From the NCBI GenBank assembly GCA_938010045.1, contig CALLFZ010000005.1, positions 1-60,741 on the forward strand: a stretch of 60,741 nucleotides of DNA, read 5' to 3'. Each line of letters begins with the position of its first letter. Positions within the stretch are counted from its first letter, which is position 1. Shown one piece after another: positions 38,413 to 47,283 of this stretch. The stretch is from an uncultured bacterium (GTDB taxonomy: Bacteria; Verrucomicrobiota; Kiritimatiellia; PWTM01). The notes beneath the pieces are model-generated. The model searched no databases. It worked only from the letters and a program-made list of their open reading frames with translations, and was not told where the DNA came from. A program made the translations under genes and the position numbers.

Positions 38413-39238
38413 GGCGGACTCGAGCTCGATCGCGGAGGCGCTCGCGCGGTTGACGGGGGCCGTGCACGAACTGCGTGAGGCGGTCAAACTCGAGATCGAG
38501 GAGGGGGCACGCGAGGCGGATATCGCGGCGGAGACGCTTCAACGCCTCGCGGCTTCCGTGGGGGCTCTTCGCGCCGCGCCGCCTCTGGCCGCAGCCTCGC
38601 GCGCTCTGCCCGCTGCGGTGGTGGAGTCGCCGGAGACCCGCCTGGCCGACATTGCGCGGCGCATCGCCGTCTGCACTCGGTGCCCGCTCCACCGCACGCG
38701 CAACCGCACTGTGCCAGGACAGGGGTGCGCACAGCCGGAGCTGGTGTTCGTTGGCGAGGGGCCCGGCGCGGAAGAAGACCGGCAAGGGCTGGCGTTCGTG
38801 GGACCGGCGGGCCAGTTGCTGACGCGCCTCATCACGCGCATGGGATTCACGCGCGAGCAGGTCTTCATCGCGAACATCGTAAAGTGTCGGCCCACGGAGG
38901 ACGACGCCGGCGTGCGCGACCGCCCGCCGACGGAGGAGGAGATGGCCGCCTGTCTTCCGTATCTCGTCGAACAATTGCAAGTGCTCGCGCCGAAGGTGAT
39001 CGTATGCCTCGGCGGTACGGCGGTGCTCGGCCTGCTCGGCCTCAAGGGCATCACGAAGCTCCGCGGACGTTGGTTCGAGTATCGCGGCATTCCGGTGATG
39101 CCGACCTACCACCCTTCCTATCTGCTGCGCGCCGGCGGCGATCAAAAGGCCCGCTACTGGGAGGTGTGGGAGGACATGTGCCAGGTTCTTGAACGGCTGG
39201 GTCGCCCCATTCCGTCCGCTACGCGCCCGCCCAGCTAA
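38396..39238 (+). CDS. Uracil-DNA glycosylase, family 4
   Basis: A 280-residue iron-sulfur uracil-DNA glycosylase that removes uracil from DNA. An N-terminal helical extension of about 80 residues precedes the domain (RIAVCTRCPLHRTRNRTVPG), which carries the first two cluster cysteines. The uracil-binding motif is VFVGEGPGAEEDRQGLAFVG. Another cluster cysteine is in FIANIVKCRPTEDD, and MAACLPYLVEQL follows. The C-terminal motif is TYHPSYLLR. ATG 38396 overlaps the preceding gene by 17 bases, and ATG 38402 is an alternative. The extension is longer than in typical 200-residue members. Family 4 enzymes are common in thermophiles and PVC bacteria. Confidence 0.94.
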   Translation: MAMNSEADSSSIAEALARLTGAVHELREAVKLEIEEGAREADIAAETLQRLAASVGALRAAPPLAAASRALPAAVVESPETRLADIARRIAVCTRCPLHRTRNRTVPGQGCAQPELVFVGEGPGAEEDRQGLAFVGPAGQLLTRLITRMGFTREQVFIANIVKCRPTEDDAGVRDRPPTEEEMAACLPYLVEQLQVLAPKVIVCLGGTAVLGLLGLKGITKLRGRWFEYRGIPVMPTYHPSYLLRAGGDQKARYWEVWEDMCQVLERLGRPIPSATRPPS

Positions 39239-39254
39239 TGCCCCCGTGAGTCAC

Positions 39255-39740
39255 TCAACGGGACGCCCGAGCGTTCCGCTCGACCCCGACGACGCGAACG
39301 CCGACGTTGAACAGCCGTCGCCCGGCGGGATAGGCCGTGCGGACGGTCGGCCCCCACAGATGCGGCGGGTCCAAGAACGAGCCGCCCCGAACCACCCGTT
39401 CATCCGCCCACGATTCGTTGTTGCGGCCGTCACTCTCGCGGTAAGGGGTAGGGCGCGTATCGGCTCCGGGTCCACTCGGCCACATTGCCCACCATCTCGT
39501 GCCGCCCGAGCGAGTCGGGCACGAACGAGCCGACCGGTGTGGTGACCACGTCGCCGTCGTTCGCCATCTGGCAGAGCGGTCGCTCGCCATCGAGCAGACA
39601 ATGCTCGATTCCGCCGATGACCCGTGCGATGAGCGATGGGTGGCCGAGACCAAAGAAGGCGGCGTCGGCGGCAGGGAACGGAGCGGCCTTTGCGGACGGA
39701 ACCCTCGGCCAGCCGGCACGGCGCATCAAGCGCCGGCAGA
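39255..39740 (-). pseudogene. Frameshifted formylglycine-generating-enzyme-like gene
   Basis: On minus, the SUMF1/FGE-sulfatase domain is visible in two frames. The upstream frame reads VGSFVPDSLGRHEMVGNVAE then WTRSRYAPYPLPRE and hits a stop near 39430. The downstream frame carries on at that point with YRESDGRNNESWADERVVRG then GSFLDPPHLWG and ends GRRLFNVGVRVVGVE before the stop at 39255. G-N-V-x-E-W and V-R-G-G-S-F are hallmark motifs of the family. Part of the N-terminal half (CRRLMRRAGWPRVPSAKAAP) is also only loosely preserved. This could be a real pseudogene or a single-base assembly error near 39433, but the poor 5' half favours decay. Confidence 0.7.
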
Positions 39741-40061
39741 CGGTGCCGCCGCCACGGCTCGGGATGGACCCCCGGCGGAGGTCGTCCCGGCGATCGCGCC
39801 GGTCACCCGCAAGGTGACGGCGACCGGAGTCCAGATCACACCGCTTCCAGCGGGAGCGCGCACGTCCGTACCTCCGCATCACCACGGATCGCTCACCGCG
39901 TGCGGCCGGCCGCCCGCGGGCGTCCAGTCCACCGCCCGCCGCCGCGCCGGCCGTTCGACCGTCGGACCTGTGCTCTAGCTGAAGGTGTGCCGGAGCGCCG
40001 GAGTTCTCCAACGGTTGGACGACCATGGGCCGCCCGCGTCCAATGTTTGGAGCGTGCACCG
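39741..40061. other. Gap holding pseudogene remnants and a double palindrome
   Basis: No intact gene. The minus-strand frame stays open but carries no clear family motif. It is probably the eroded 5' end of the formylglycine-generating-enzyme-like gene. The double palindrome at 40007-40051 lies directly after the stop of the envelope protein gene. Confidence 0.5.
40007..40051. repeat. Double palindrome TCCAA-N3-TTGGA, copy 2
   Basis: TCCAACGGTTGGA at 40007-40019 and TCCAATGTTTGGA at 40039-40051, starts 32 bases apart with a 19-base spacer. It begins ten bases beyond the stop of the minus-strand envelope gene ending at 40062. The geometry is the same as at 15519-15563 and 51170-51214. Confidence 0.88.
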
Positions 40062-41054
40062 CTACAAGGAGCCGAAGAGCGCCTCGAACATGATCTGAAT
40101 TCGCGGGTCAGGCTCGAAGTCGCGAACCTCGCGGAATGCGAGGCCGGGAGCAATCTCAATCAACAGCCAGGGCGGGCCGATGCGACGGCGATCGGCGTAC
40201 TCGATGCCGTACGAGGCGAGTCCTCCCCGCGGCGTCTCGGGCCATTCCGCCTGCAGGGTGACGCGATGGCCATGGCCGTTCTGCGAGAGTGCCCGTATCC
40301 AATCAAAGGATTGAACCGGCGTGACGCCGTCCCGTTTTTCCTCCCACCGCAAACGGGTCGACGAGCGGAAGATCCATCCGTCCGACAACGCGCGGCTCCA
40401 ACGCATCTCGCTCGATGTGCCGAACCCGTCCGAGGTGTACCACTGCGCGGTCTGGGTGAGGCGTAGTTCCCAGGGGCCCAGGGGCAGGGCGTAGCGGAGA
40501 CGGAGGCGGCTGAATCCTTGGAGATCGCCGCCCAGCTTTGCGCCGAGATCGGTCGAGAGCCGCATGCGCGGCGTCTCGCGCGCGATGAAGCGCACAGCGG
40601 CGTCGGGGCGGGAGGCTTCGATCGTATCGTCGAGCGGGTTGCGGCCGCGGGGATCCGCGGTCTCCGTCAGGTTGTCGAGGACCAATTGCAGGCGCTGTTG
40701 GGTTTTCGGCAGATCGATGCGGCTGCGAACCCGGGTCTGCAGGGATTCCCCTTCCGCTCGATCCCATCGGACGCCGATGCCGAGGCGTAGATGCGAGCCC
40801 CGGACGTCGTCCTCGATGCGCTCGTCGCCGAAGAAACGATCGATGCGGTCGAGCAGATCGAAGAAGCGTTCTGAGACTCCGGCCTGGAACCGGTCAGCCG
40901 CATCCAGCTCGGCGGGAAGCCAGTCGCGAGGGGCGGCCGTTTCCGTCAGGGGCCGAGGACGCAGCTCTGGCGGGATCTCGTCGGTGGTGTCCGCGGCGTG
41001 GCAGGCCGCGACAGCGAGGGAACCCGCGGCCAGGGCGGCGGACCAGCTCCTCAT
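40062..41054 (-). CDS. Predicted envelope beta-barrel protein, unknown family
   Basis: A 330-residue exported protein coupled to nadA. The signal peptide is MRSWSAALAAGSLAVAACHA, which could also be a lipoprotein signal with Cys19. A helical segment follows (ERFFDLLDRIDRFFGDERIE), then a run of alternating strands typical of an outer-membrane barrel: GSHLRLGIGVRWDRAEGESL, MRLSTDLGAKLGGDLQGFSR, LRLRYALPLGPWELRLTQTA and GLASYGIEYADRR. It ends IQIMFEALFGSL. ATG 41054 overlaps the nadA stop (ATGA), which selects this start over longer frames inside nadA. I do not recognise the family. Confidence 0.78.
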   Translation of the reverse strand: MRSWSAALAAGSLAVAACHAADTTDEIPPELRPRPLTETAAPRDWLPAELDAADRFQAGVSERFFDLLDRIDRFFGDERIEDDVRGSHLRLGIGVRWDRAEGESLQTRVRSRIDLPKTQQRLQLVLDNLTETADPRGRNPLDDTIEASRPDAAVRFIARETPRMRLSTDLGAKLGGDLQGFSRLRLRYALPLGPWELRLTQTAQWYTSDGFGTSSEMRWSRALSDGWIFRSSTRLRWEEKRDGVTPVQSFDWIRALSQNGHGHRVTLQAEWPETPRGGLASYGIEYADRRRIGPPWLLIEIAPGLAFREVRDFEPDPRIQIMFEALFGSL

Positions 41055-42091
41055 CCGATCGCAAGCATGCGTTCGACGGCGCGGCGGGCGCGCGACCGCG
41101 TCGGTTCGGGCACGTCGACCTCGTACCGCAAGTAGTTGAGCGCGTCGCGCGTGTCCTCCATCGTGATCTCGTTCATGTGCGGGCAGCGGATGCTGCACAT
41201 GCGGACCAGTTCGCGATCGGGATGCGCGGCGGCGATGTTATCGCCCATCGCGCACTCGGTGAGCACGAGGTACCTCGGCGCGGGATGCTCGGCGACATAG
41301 CGGATCATCGCGTTCGTGCTGCCGGAGAAGTCCGCGGCGGCGACGACCTCCGGGCTGCACTCCGGATGCGCGAGCACGACGACGTCCGGAAACTGGCGTC
41401 GGGCGTTTTCGACGTCGGCGACGGTGAACCGCTCGTGCACTTCGCAGCGGCCGGTCCAGCCGATGATCTGTACGTCGAGCAGGCCGTCCGCGCCGCTCAC
41501 CGGCGTCTTTGAAGGAAAGATGATGTGGCGGCCGGTCTCGCGAGCAACGTTCATGGCAAGGTACTGGTCGGGTAGAAAGATCACGGTGGGCGCATGGAGC
41601 GACTCCACCACCGCGGCCGCGTTGCTCGAGGTGCAGCAGATGTCCGACTCGGCCTTCACGTCCGCATAGGTGTTGACATAGCTGACTACCGGCACTCCGG
41701 GGAACCGCGCGCGCAAGTCGCGGACCTGCTCGGCGGTGATACTTTCGGCCAGCGAGCATCCCGCGCGCGGTGAAGGAATCAAGACCGTTTTCGACGGGTT
41801 CAGAATCTTCGCTGTCTCGGCCATGAAGCGCACGCCGCAGAAGACGATCACGTCCGCATCGGTCTGCGCGGCCTTGCGGCTCAGATCGAGCGAGTCGCCC
41901 TGATGGTCGGGCACCGAGTAGAACAGCGCCGGCTCCATGTAGTTGTGCGCGAGGATCACGGCGTTCCGCTCGGCTTTGAGACGCAGAATCTCCTCTGCGA
42001 TCTCGGCCTTGCGGCGAATTTCGAAGTCCGGCAACACGCGGCCCAGCCGCTCGCGCAACCGTTCGTACATGGATGGAGAGGTCTCGTCCAT
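41051..42091 (-). CDS. nadA: Quinolinate synthase
   Basis: A 346-residue [4Fe-4S] enzyme condensing iminoaspartate with dihydroxyacetone phosphate to quinolinate in NAD synthesis. Three pseudo-symmetric domains are visible, with cluster cysteines in ADVIVFCGVRFMAETAKIL, ESDICCTSSNAAAVVES and YLVLTECAMGDNIAAAHPD. NAVILAHNYMEPALFYSVPD and HPECSPEVVAAADFSGSTNA are further signatures. ATG 42091 is used, and ATG 42070 (MYERLRERLG) is a shorter alternative. nadB and nadC are not in the window. Its stop overlaps the start of a barrel-like protein gene, an unusual partner for NAD biosynthesis. Confidence 0.96.
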   Translation of the reverse strand: MDETSPSMYERLRERLGRVLPDFEIRRKAEIAEEILRLKAERNAVILAHNYMEPALFYSVPDHQGDSLDLSRKAAQTDADVIVFCGVRFMAETAKILNPSKTVLIPSPRAGCSLAESITAEQVRDLRARFPGVPVVSYVNTYADVKAESDICCTSSNAAAVVESLHAPTVIFLPDQYLAMNVARETGRHIIFPSKTPVSGADGLLDVQIIGWTGRCEVHERFTVADVENARRQFPDVVVLAHPECSPEVVAAADFSGSTNAMIRYVAEHPAPRYLVLTECAMGDNIAAAHPDRELVRMCSIRCPHMNEITMEDTRDALNYLRYEVDVPEPTRSRARRAVERMLAIG

Positions 42092-42432
42092 CGCAGGGCA
42101 ACATACGGTCTCCCTGAGCTCTACGCAATGCCCTTACCCAGGACGGAACGGCCAGCGAGGGGCGATTGGACAAACACAGACGAGGCGAGAGGGCCGGCCT
42201 CAGTGGTCCGGCAGCAGAGTGCCCGTGCGGTGGCGGCCCTGCCCGAGCCCAGGCGCTCCCGGCTGTGTGCGGTTTTGCGTCATTCCGGCGGGTCGGCCGC
42301 GGCCAGCCCAAGCGGTCACACACGAGATTGGGTCCCGCACAGCCAACGCCCGGCTCGCGGCCCGGGCGCCATCGGCGGGGGGCGGGTGTGCCGGATTGCG
42401 GCGCTCGTGGCGCTGGATACGGATCGCGCGAG
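42092..42432. other. Gap between murC and nadA
   Basis: Some 341 bases between two minus-strand genes. No gene is supported. Apart from a possible nadA promoter at its right side, I see no repeats and no terminator hairpin. Confidence 0.6.
42100..42128 (-). promoter_or_regulatory. Putative nadA promoter
   Basis: On the minus strand TTGCGT (42128-42123) and TATGTT (42105-42100) are 17 bases apart. The implied transcript would start at or almost at ATG 42091, so translation would be leaderless, or would use ATG 42070. Confidence 0.3.
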
Positions 42433-43875
42433 CTACATCCACCCGCTGCCCGGTTCTGTGCCGTGGCTGGGCGAGGTGTCCCATTCGCGCGCGGCGCGGT
42501 CGGCCACCGCTTCGATGTCGCCAGCGCCGATGAGCAGAACAAGGTCGCCGGGGCGTCGCTCGCGCTCAAGAGCCGCCCAGAGGTCCTCGAGATCGGCGGC
42601 CAGTCGCACGTCGGTTCGGCCCTGGCGGCGGAACTCCGCCAGCAGATCGCTCGCCGTGCCGCCGGCGAGGGGCTCCTCCGATGCCGCATACACCGGTGCC
42701 AGCCAAAGCCGCGCGACGCCGTCAAACGCCGGCGGAAACTCGCGGCACAGGGCGAGGGTGCGCGTGTAGCGGTGGGGCTGAAAGGCGGCTAGCAACGGGC
42801 GGCCGGGCCACGTCTCTCGTACGGCGGCGAGCAGCGCGCGGATTTCGGCGGGATGGTGGGCGTAGTCGGAGACGAGGAGCACGTCCGGCCGATCCAAGCG
42901 CACCTCCATGCGCCGGCGTGCCGGCCGGAATCGCGCGAGGGCTTTCAGGGCGGGCTCGAGCGGTACCCCGGCGGCGCGGGCGGCGCTGAGTGCGCCGAGC
43001 GCGTTGCGCAGGTTGTGCACGCCGGGAACGGGCAGTTCGAGTTCGGCCGCGCGACGTCCACCAATCCAGAGCTCGGCCCACTGACGCCCCCGCTCCGCGC
43101 GCCGGCGTGCGGCGCGCACCTCGGCTCGATCCGATAGCCCGAAGAGCACTGGCGCTCGGGCCGCCCGCGCGAGTGCGGCCGCGGCGGGGTCGTCGGCGCC
43201 GAGGCACACGACACCGCCCGTCTGCCGCGCGACCGCCTCGAAGACGCCCCGGAATTCGTCGAGATCGCGGAAGTGTTCGAGATGGTCCAGGTCCACATTC
43301 GTGATCACGGTGATGCAGGGGCGATAGAGCGCGAGCGTGCCATCGCTCTCGTCGGCTTCGACGATGAGCCAGTCCGAACGGCCGGCGCTCGCGACGCCGC
43401 CGAGCGCCTCCACCTCCGCGCCGATGGCAAAGGATGGATCCGAGCCCGCGGCGCGGAAGATCTGCACCAGCATCGTGGTGGTGGTGGTTTTGCCGTGCGT
43501 GCCGGCGACGGCCAGGGCGCGGGCGCGCGCGACGAGAGCGGCGAGGGCCTCGCCCCGCCGAGAAACGGGAATGCCGGCGGCGTGCGCGGCGCGCACCTCG
43601 GGATGATCGGCTGGGACGGCGCTGGAACGGATGAGCCAGTCGGGCGGTGGGCGGAGGTGATCGGTGGAATGCGCGGGCGCGACGGGAATGCCGTCGGCCT
43701 CCAGAGCGCGGGTCAGGCGATGGGGCGCGGGGTCACAGCCGGACACCGCGAATCGGCGCGCGGCCAGGAGTCGCGCGAGTCCGGCGACGCCGACGCCGCC
43801 GATGCCCATGAGGTGGGCGTGGCCGCCGGCGTCGAGCCGCGCGAGTGCGGTTTCAAGCGGATCGCCGGTGGTCAT
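42433..43875 (-). CDS. murC: UDP-N-acetylmuramate-L-alanine ligase
   Basis: A 480-residue cytoplasmic Mur ligase adding L-Ala to UDP-MurNAc. The N-terminal domain has HLMGIGGVGVAGLARLLAAR, and the ATP P-loop is AVAGTHGKTTTTTMLVQIF. ESDGTLALYRPCITVITNVD and LDHLEHF form the central domain, VPGVHNLRNALGALSAARA the substrate region, and SDYAHHPAEIRALLAAVRE with AAFQPHRYTRT the C-domain. ATG 43875 is chosen because the conserved protein starts there. It overlaps murG by 23 bases. It is the last gene of comF-accD-folC-murG-murC. murB, ddl and ftsQ, common neighbours elsewhere, are absent. Confidence 0.96.
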   Translation of the reverse strand: MTTGDPLETALARLDAGGHAHLMGIGGVGVAGLARLLAARRFAVSGCDPAPHRLTRALEADGIPVAPAHSTDHLRPPPDWLIRSSAVPADHPEVRAAHAAGIPVSRRGEALAALVARARALAVAGTHGKTTTTTMLVQIFRAAGSDPSFAIGAEVEALGGVASAGRSDWLIVEADESDGTLALYRPCITVITNVDLDHLEHFRDLDEFRGVFEAVARQTGGVVCLGADDPAAAALARAARAPVLFGLSDRAEVRAARRRAERGRQWAELWIGGRRAAELELPVPGVHNLRNALGALSAARAAGVPLEPALKALARFRPARRRMEVRLDRPDVLLVSDYAHHPAEIRALLAAVRETWPGRPLLAAFQPHRYTRTLALCREFPPAFDGVARLWLAPVYAASEEPLAGGTASDLLAEFRRQGRTDVRLAADLEDLWAALERERRPGDLVLLIGAGDIEAVADRAAREWDTSPSHGTEPGSGWM

Positions 43876-44959
43876 AGGCGACCGATTCAACGAGGTCCGC
43901 GAGCCGTTCGGCGGCGTCGGCGCGCGCGAGCCGGCGCAGAGCGGCGCGCATGCGCGCACGTCGTTCGGGTGCGCGGGCCATGCCGGCGATGTAGTCGGCC
44001 AGCCAGACGCTGTCGAGGTCGCGTTCCTCGACCAGATGGGCGCCGTTATGGCGCGCGAGCGCACGGGCGTTGGCGAGCTGGTGGTTGCGCGCCGCGTACG
44101 GGTAGGGGACGAGCAGCGCGGGCGTGCCGAAGAGCGCCAGCTCGGCGCACGTGGCGGCGCCGGCGCGGCAAATCGCGAGGTCGGCGGCGGCGTAGAGGTC
44201 GGCGATGTCGAGCGTGAAGGCGCGCGTCTGATGGTCGAGACCGAGGCGGTCGTAGGCCTCGCGCACGCTGGCCTCATCGTCGCGGCCCGTGAGGTGGAAG
44301 AACCGCATCGCACGGGCTCGGGGGCCGAGTCGGCGCACGGCGGCGACCATGACTTCGTTGAGCCGGTGCGCGCCGCGGCTGCCGCCCATCACGAGTAGGG
44401 TGAAGGGTGCGGAGGGACGCGGGCGGCGTTCGAGTTCGATCGCGCGGTGGATGATGTCGCGGCGTAGCGGCAAGCCGGTGACGGTAATCTCGATCCGGCG
44501 CAGGTAGTAGCGGGTTTCCTCGAACGAGGCCGCGACGGCCGTGGCCCTGCGCGAGAGCCACATGACCGCGCGGCCGGGCACTACATTGGCTTCGTGCAGG
44601 ACGGTGGGGCGACCGAGGCGCGCCGCGGCGCGCGCGGGCGGGACGCACGCGTAGCTGCCCATCGCCAGCAGCACATTCGGCGGAGTTTCACTCATCCGGC
44701 GGCGGCAGCGGCGCGCCGCCAGCAACAGCCGCAGAGAGGCGCGAATGCTGCGCCAGTCGAGCAATCGCCGCGGATAGCCTTCGGCGGGGACGGAGAGCAC
44801 CGGACCCGTCCATCCCTCGACCGCTGCGGCCTCGATATCTTTCCCGGCAAGCCAGAGGGTGACGTCGTGTCCGCGTTCGCGCAGAACGGTCGCGGTGGCA
44901 ATGCCGGGAAAGATGTGGCCGCCGGTTCCGCCGCAGGCGATCTGGATACGAAGGGTCAT
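43853..44959 (-). CDS. murG: UDP-GlcNAc:lipid I N-acetylglucosaminyltransferase
   Basis: A 368-residue peripheral GT-B enzyme that forms lipid II. It has the Gly-rich loop IACGGTGGHIFPGIATATVL at the N-terminus, the second Gly loop MGSYACVPPARAAARLGRP, HEANVVPGRAVMWLSRRATA, LLVMGGSRGAHRLNEVM, and the donor site CRAGAATCAELALFGTPALL with YPYAARNHQLANARALA. It starts inside the folC stop (ATGA) and overlaps murC by 23 bases, so the three are co-translated. Confidence 0.96.
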   Translation of the reverse strand: MTLRIQIACGGTGGHIFPGIATATVLRERGHDVTLWLAGKDIEAAAVEGWTGPVLSVPAEGYPRRLLDWRSIRASLRLLLAARRCRRRMSETPPNVLLAMGSYACVPPARAAARLGRPTVLHEANVVPGRAVMWLSRRATAVAASFEETRYYLRRIEITVTGLPLRRDIIHRAIELERRPRPSAPFTLLVMGGSRGAHRLNEVMVAAVRRLGPRARAMRFFHLTGRDDEASVREAYDRLGLDHQTRAFTLDIADLYAAADLAICRAGAATCAELALFGTPALLVPYPYAARNHQLANARALARHNGAHLVEERDLDSVWLADYIAGMARAPERRARMRAALRRLARADAAERLADLVESVAYDHRRSA

Positions 44960-46374
44960 GCGAGATCGTCCAGGGCTTCAAAAAGGCGTTCGCTGCCGCG
45001 CCGGGCTAGCACCTCGCCGGCCAGATAGAGCGATCCGGCGATGAGGACGCGGCCATGGCGGGCGGCGGCCCAATTCATGGCCGCGGTGATTGCCTCGTCC
45101 ACCGAGGACGCGGTGGCGACGCCGATGCCTGCGGCAGCGGCCTGTTGCGCAAGAGCCTCGGGCGCGGCCGCGCGTTCATTGGCGATCGGGACGGTCCATG
45201 CGCGGGCGATCCGGGGTGCGAGGGCGCGGAAGAAACCGGCGGCGTCCTTGTCGGCCATCATGCCCACGACCAGTGCGGTCGGCCGGGCGCCGAGGTCGGC
45301 GAGTGTCGCGGCAAGCACTGCGGCGGCCTGCGGATTGTGCGCGCCGTCGAGCCACACCTCGGGGTCGGCGGAGAGACGCTGCATGCGACCGGGCCAGGCG
45401 ACGCGTTCGAGCGCGCGGCGGATGGCGGCGGGGTCGGGGCGTGCCGGCCAGCCGGGCGGCCCGCCGCCTTCGCGGGCGAAACGTTCGAGCACCCGCTGGA
45501 ATGCCACCAGGGCGATGGTGACATTGTCCACCTGATGGGGGCCCAGCAGCGGCAGGCGCACCTCCAGGGTGTGCGGGTCCTCCGCCGTGACGATTTCGAG
45601 GAGCTGCCCGGCCGGACCGCTGTGGAGTCGGCGGACGCGCACGAGGTCGGCCGCGACATGCAGCGGTGCGCCGCGCTCGGTGGCGATCTGCTCGACGACC
45701 TCGCGGGCGTCGGGTGGCAGCGGCCCGATCACGACCGGCGCGCCGGGCTTGATGATGCCGGCTTTTTCGCGCGCGATCTCGGCGCGCGTGGTGCCGAGAT
45801 ACTGCATGTGGTCGAGATCCACGCCGGTGATCACCGCGACGGTCGGTTCGACGACGTTCGTCGCGTCGAGCGCGCCGCCCATGCCGACCTCGATCACGCG
45901 AAACGCGGCTCCCGCGAGGTCGAAGTGCCGGAACGCAACGACCGTGGCAAGTTCGAAGAACGTGGGGGCGTCGTCCGGATGCGGACAGAGGCGGTCGGCG
46001 AGGTCCTCGACTTCGGCGAGGCGGTGCGCGAGCTCGGCGTCGGCGATTGGCCGGCCGGCCACCCGAATCCGTTCCTGGAAGCGGATGAGGTGGGGCGAGG
46101 TATAGAGGGCGGTCCGCAGCCCGTGCGCGCGTGCGAGGGCCTCGATCATCGCGCAGACCGATCCTTTGCCATTGGTGCCCGTCACGTGCGCGATCGCCAG
46201 CGGCGGATCGTGGCGGTGGCGGATCGCCGCACCGAGGTGCTCGAGCAACCGGGCGACGCGGCCGATGCCGGGGCGAATGCCGAACGTTGCGCGGCGGTAG
46301 AGGCGTTCGAGTGCGCGCTCGATCGAGCGGCCGCTGTCGGTGGCCGCCGGTTCGGTCGGACCGCTGCGGTTCAT
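44956..46374 (-). CDS. folC: Folylpolyglutamate/dihydrofolate synthase
   Basis: A 472-residue Mur-ligase-fold enzyme adding glutamate to folates and possibly dihydropteroate. The P-loop is IAHVTGTNGKGSVCAMIEAL, with LYTSPHLIRFQERIRVAGRP, FFELATVVAFRHF, VIEVGMGGALDATNVVEPTV, and the metal/ATP segment ITGVDLDHMQYLGTTRAEIA then REKAGIIKPGAPVVIG. The C-domain has WLDGAHNPQAAAVLAATL. An Arg-rich leader of about 25 residues precedes the usual start. It overlaps accD upstream and murG downstream by four bases each. The accD-folC pair is a conserved neighbourhood in many bacteria. Confidence 0.95.
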   Translation of the reverse strand: MNRSGPTEPAATDSGRSIERALERLYRRATFGIRPGIGRVARLLEHLGAAIRHRHDPPLAIAHVTGTNGKGSVCAMIEALARAHGLRTALYTSPHLIRFQERIRVAGRPIADAELAHRLAEVEDLADRLCPHPDDAPTFFELATVVAFRHFDLAGAAFRVIEVGMGGALDATNVVEPTVAVITGVDLDHMQYLGTTRAEIAREKAGIIKPGAPVVIGPLPPDAREVVEQIATERGAPLHVAADLVRVRRLHSGPAGQLLEIVTAEDPHTLEVRLPLLGPHQVDNVTIALVAFQRVLERFAREGGGPPGWPARPDPAAIRRALERVAWPGRMQRLSADPEVWLDGAHNPQAAAVLAATLADLGARPTALVVGMMADKDAAGFFRALAPRIARAWTVPIANERAAAPEALAQQAAAAGIGVATASSVDEAITAAMNWAAARHGRVLIAGSLYLAGEVLARRGSERLFEALDDLA

Positions 46375-47243
46375 GGCGCCGGCGCCGGGACGGCCGCGCC
46401 CGCGGGAGCGAGATAGTCGAGCAGGCGGATGAGCACGGTCTTCAGGTCGCGGCGGTGCACCACCGCGTCGAGGAGGCCGTGGTCGAGCAGGAATTCGGCG
46501 GTCTGGAAGCCGGGGGGCAGTTCCTGCTGGGTGGTTTCGCGGATCACGCGCGGGCCGGCGAAGCCGATCAGCGCGCCGGGCTCGGCGATGATCACGTCGC
46601 CGAGCGTGGCGAAGCTCGCCATCACGCCGGCGGTGGTGGGGTTGGTCAACACGGCAATGTAGGGGAGCCCTGCGTCGCGGTGGCGGGCGCAGGCCGCGCT
46701 GGTCTTGGCCATTTGCATTAGGCTGAGCATGCCCTCATACATGCGCGCGCCGCCCGAGGCGCATACGATCACGACCGGCCGGCGCTCAGCGGTGGCACGC
46801 TCGATGAGCCGCGTGATCTTCTCGCCCACGACCGAGCCCATGCTGCCGCCGAGGAAGGCAAAGTCCATGACGCCCAGCGCGACCTCGTGCGGGCCGATCC
46901 GCGCTCCGCCGCAGCTGACGGCGTCCGGATGGCCGGTCGTACGGATGTTCTCCTCGAGCTTCTCGCGGTAGGAGGTGGCGCCGGTGAACTCGAGCGGGTC
47001 GGCGCTGCGCAGGTGGGCGTCCCATTCGCTCCAGGAGGCGGGTTCGGTGAGCAGCGCGATCCGCTCCGCGCGCGACATGGGAAAATGGTACTGGCACTTC
47101 GGGCAAACCTGCAGCGCCTCGGCCAGCGCGTTGCGGTAGACGATTTCTCCGCAGCCCGGGCATTTGACCCAGAGGCCGTCTGGAATGTCGCGTTTGCGGA
47201 CCGTGACGCTCGTGTAGCGGGTTTTCTTTCCGAACAGGGCCAT
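46371..47243 (-). CDS. accD: Acetyl-CoA carboxylase carboxyltransferase, beta subunit
   Basis: A 290-residue subunit that works with AccA to make malonyl-CoA. The N-terminal zinc ribbon is complete (WVKCPGCGEIVYRNALAEAL and VCPKCQYHF). The crotonase-like core shows GVMDFAFLGGSMGSVVGEKI, VIVCASGGARMYEGMLSLMQ, NPTTAGVMASFATLGDVIIA, EPGALIGFAGPRVIRETTQQ and QTAEFLLDHGLLDAVVHR. ATG 47243 is preferred, although GTG 47255 in the same frame is possible. It follows comF by about 40 bases and overlaps folC by four. The accA gene is not in the window. Confidence 0.96.
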   Translation of the reverse strand: MALFGKKTRYTSVTVRKRDIPDGLWVKCPGCGEIVYRNALAEALQVCPKCQYHFPMSRAERIALLTEPASWSEWDAHLRSADPLEFTGATSYREKLEENIRTTGHPDAVSCGGARIGPHEVALGVMDFAFLGGSMGSVVGEKITRLIERATAERRPVVIVCASGGARMYEGMLSLMQMAKTSAACARHRDAGLPYIAVLTNPTTAGVMASFATLGDVIIAEPGALIGFAGPRVIRETTQQELPPGFQTAEFLLDHGLLDAVVHRRDLKTVLIRLLDYLAPAGAAVPAPAP

Positions 47244-47283
47244 GGTGCTGTCCACACTCCCGGGCGCGGCGTCCGGCGGGCGC

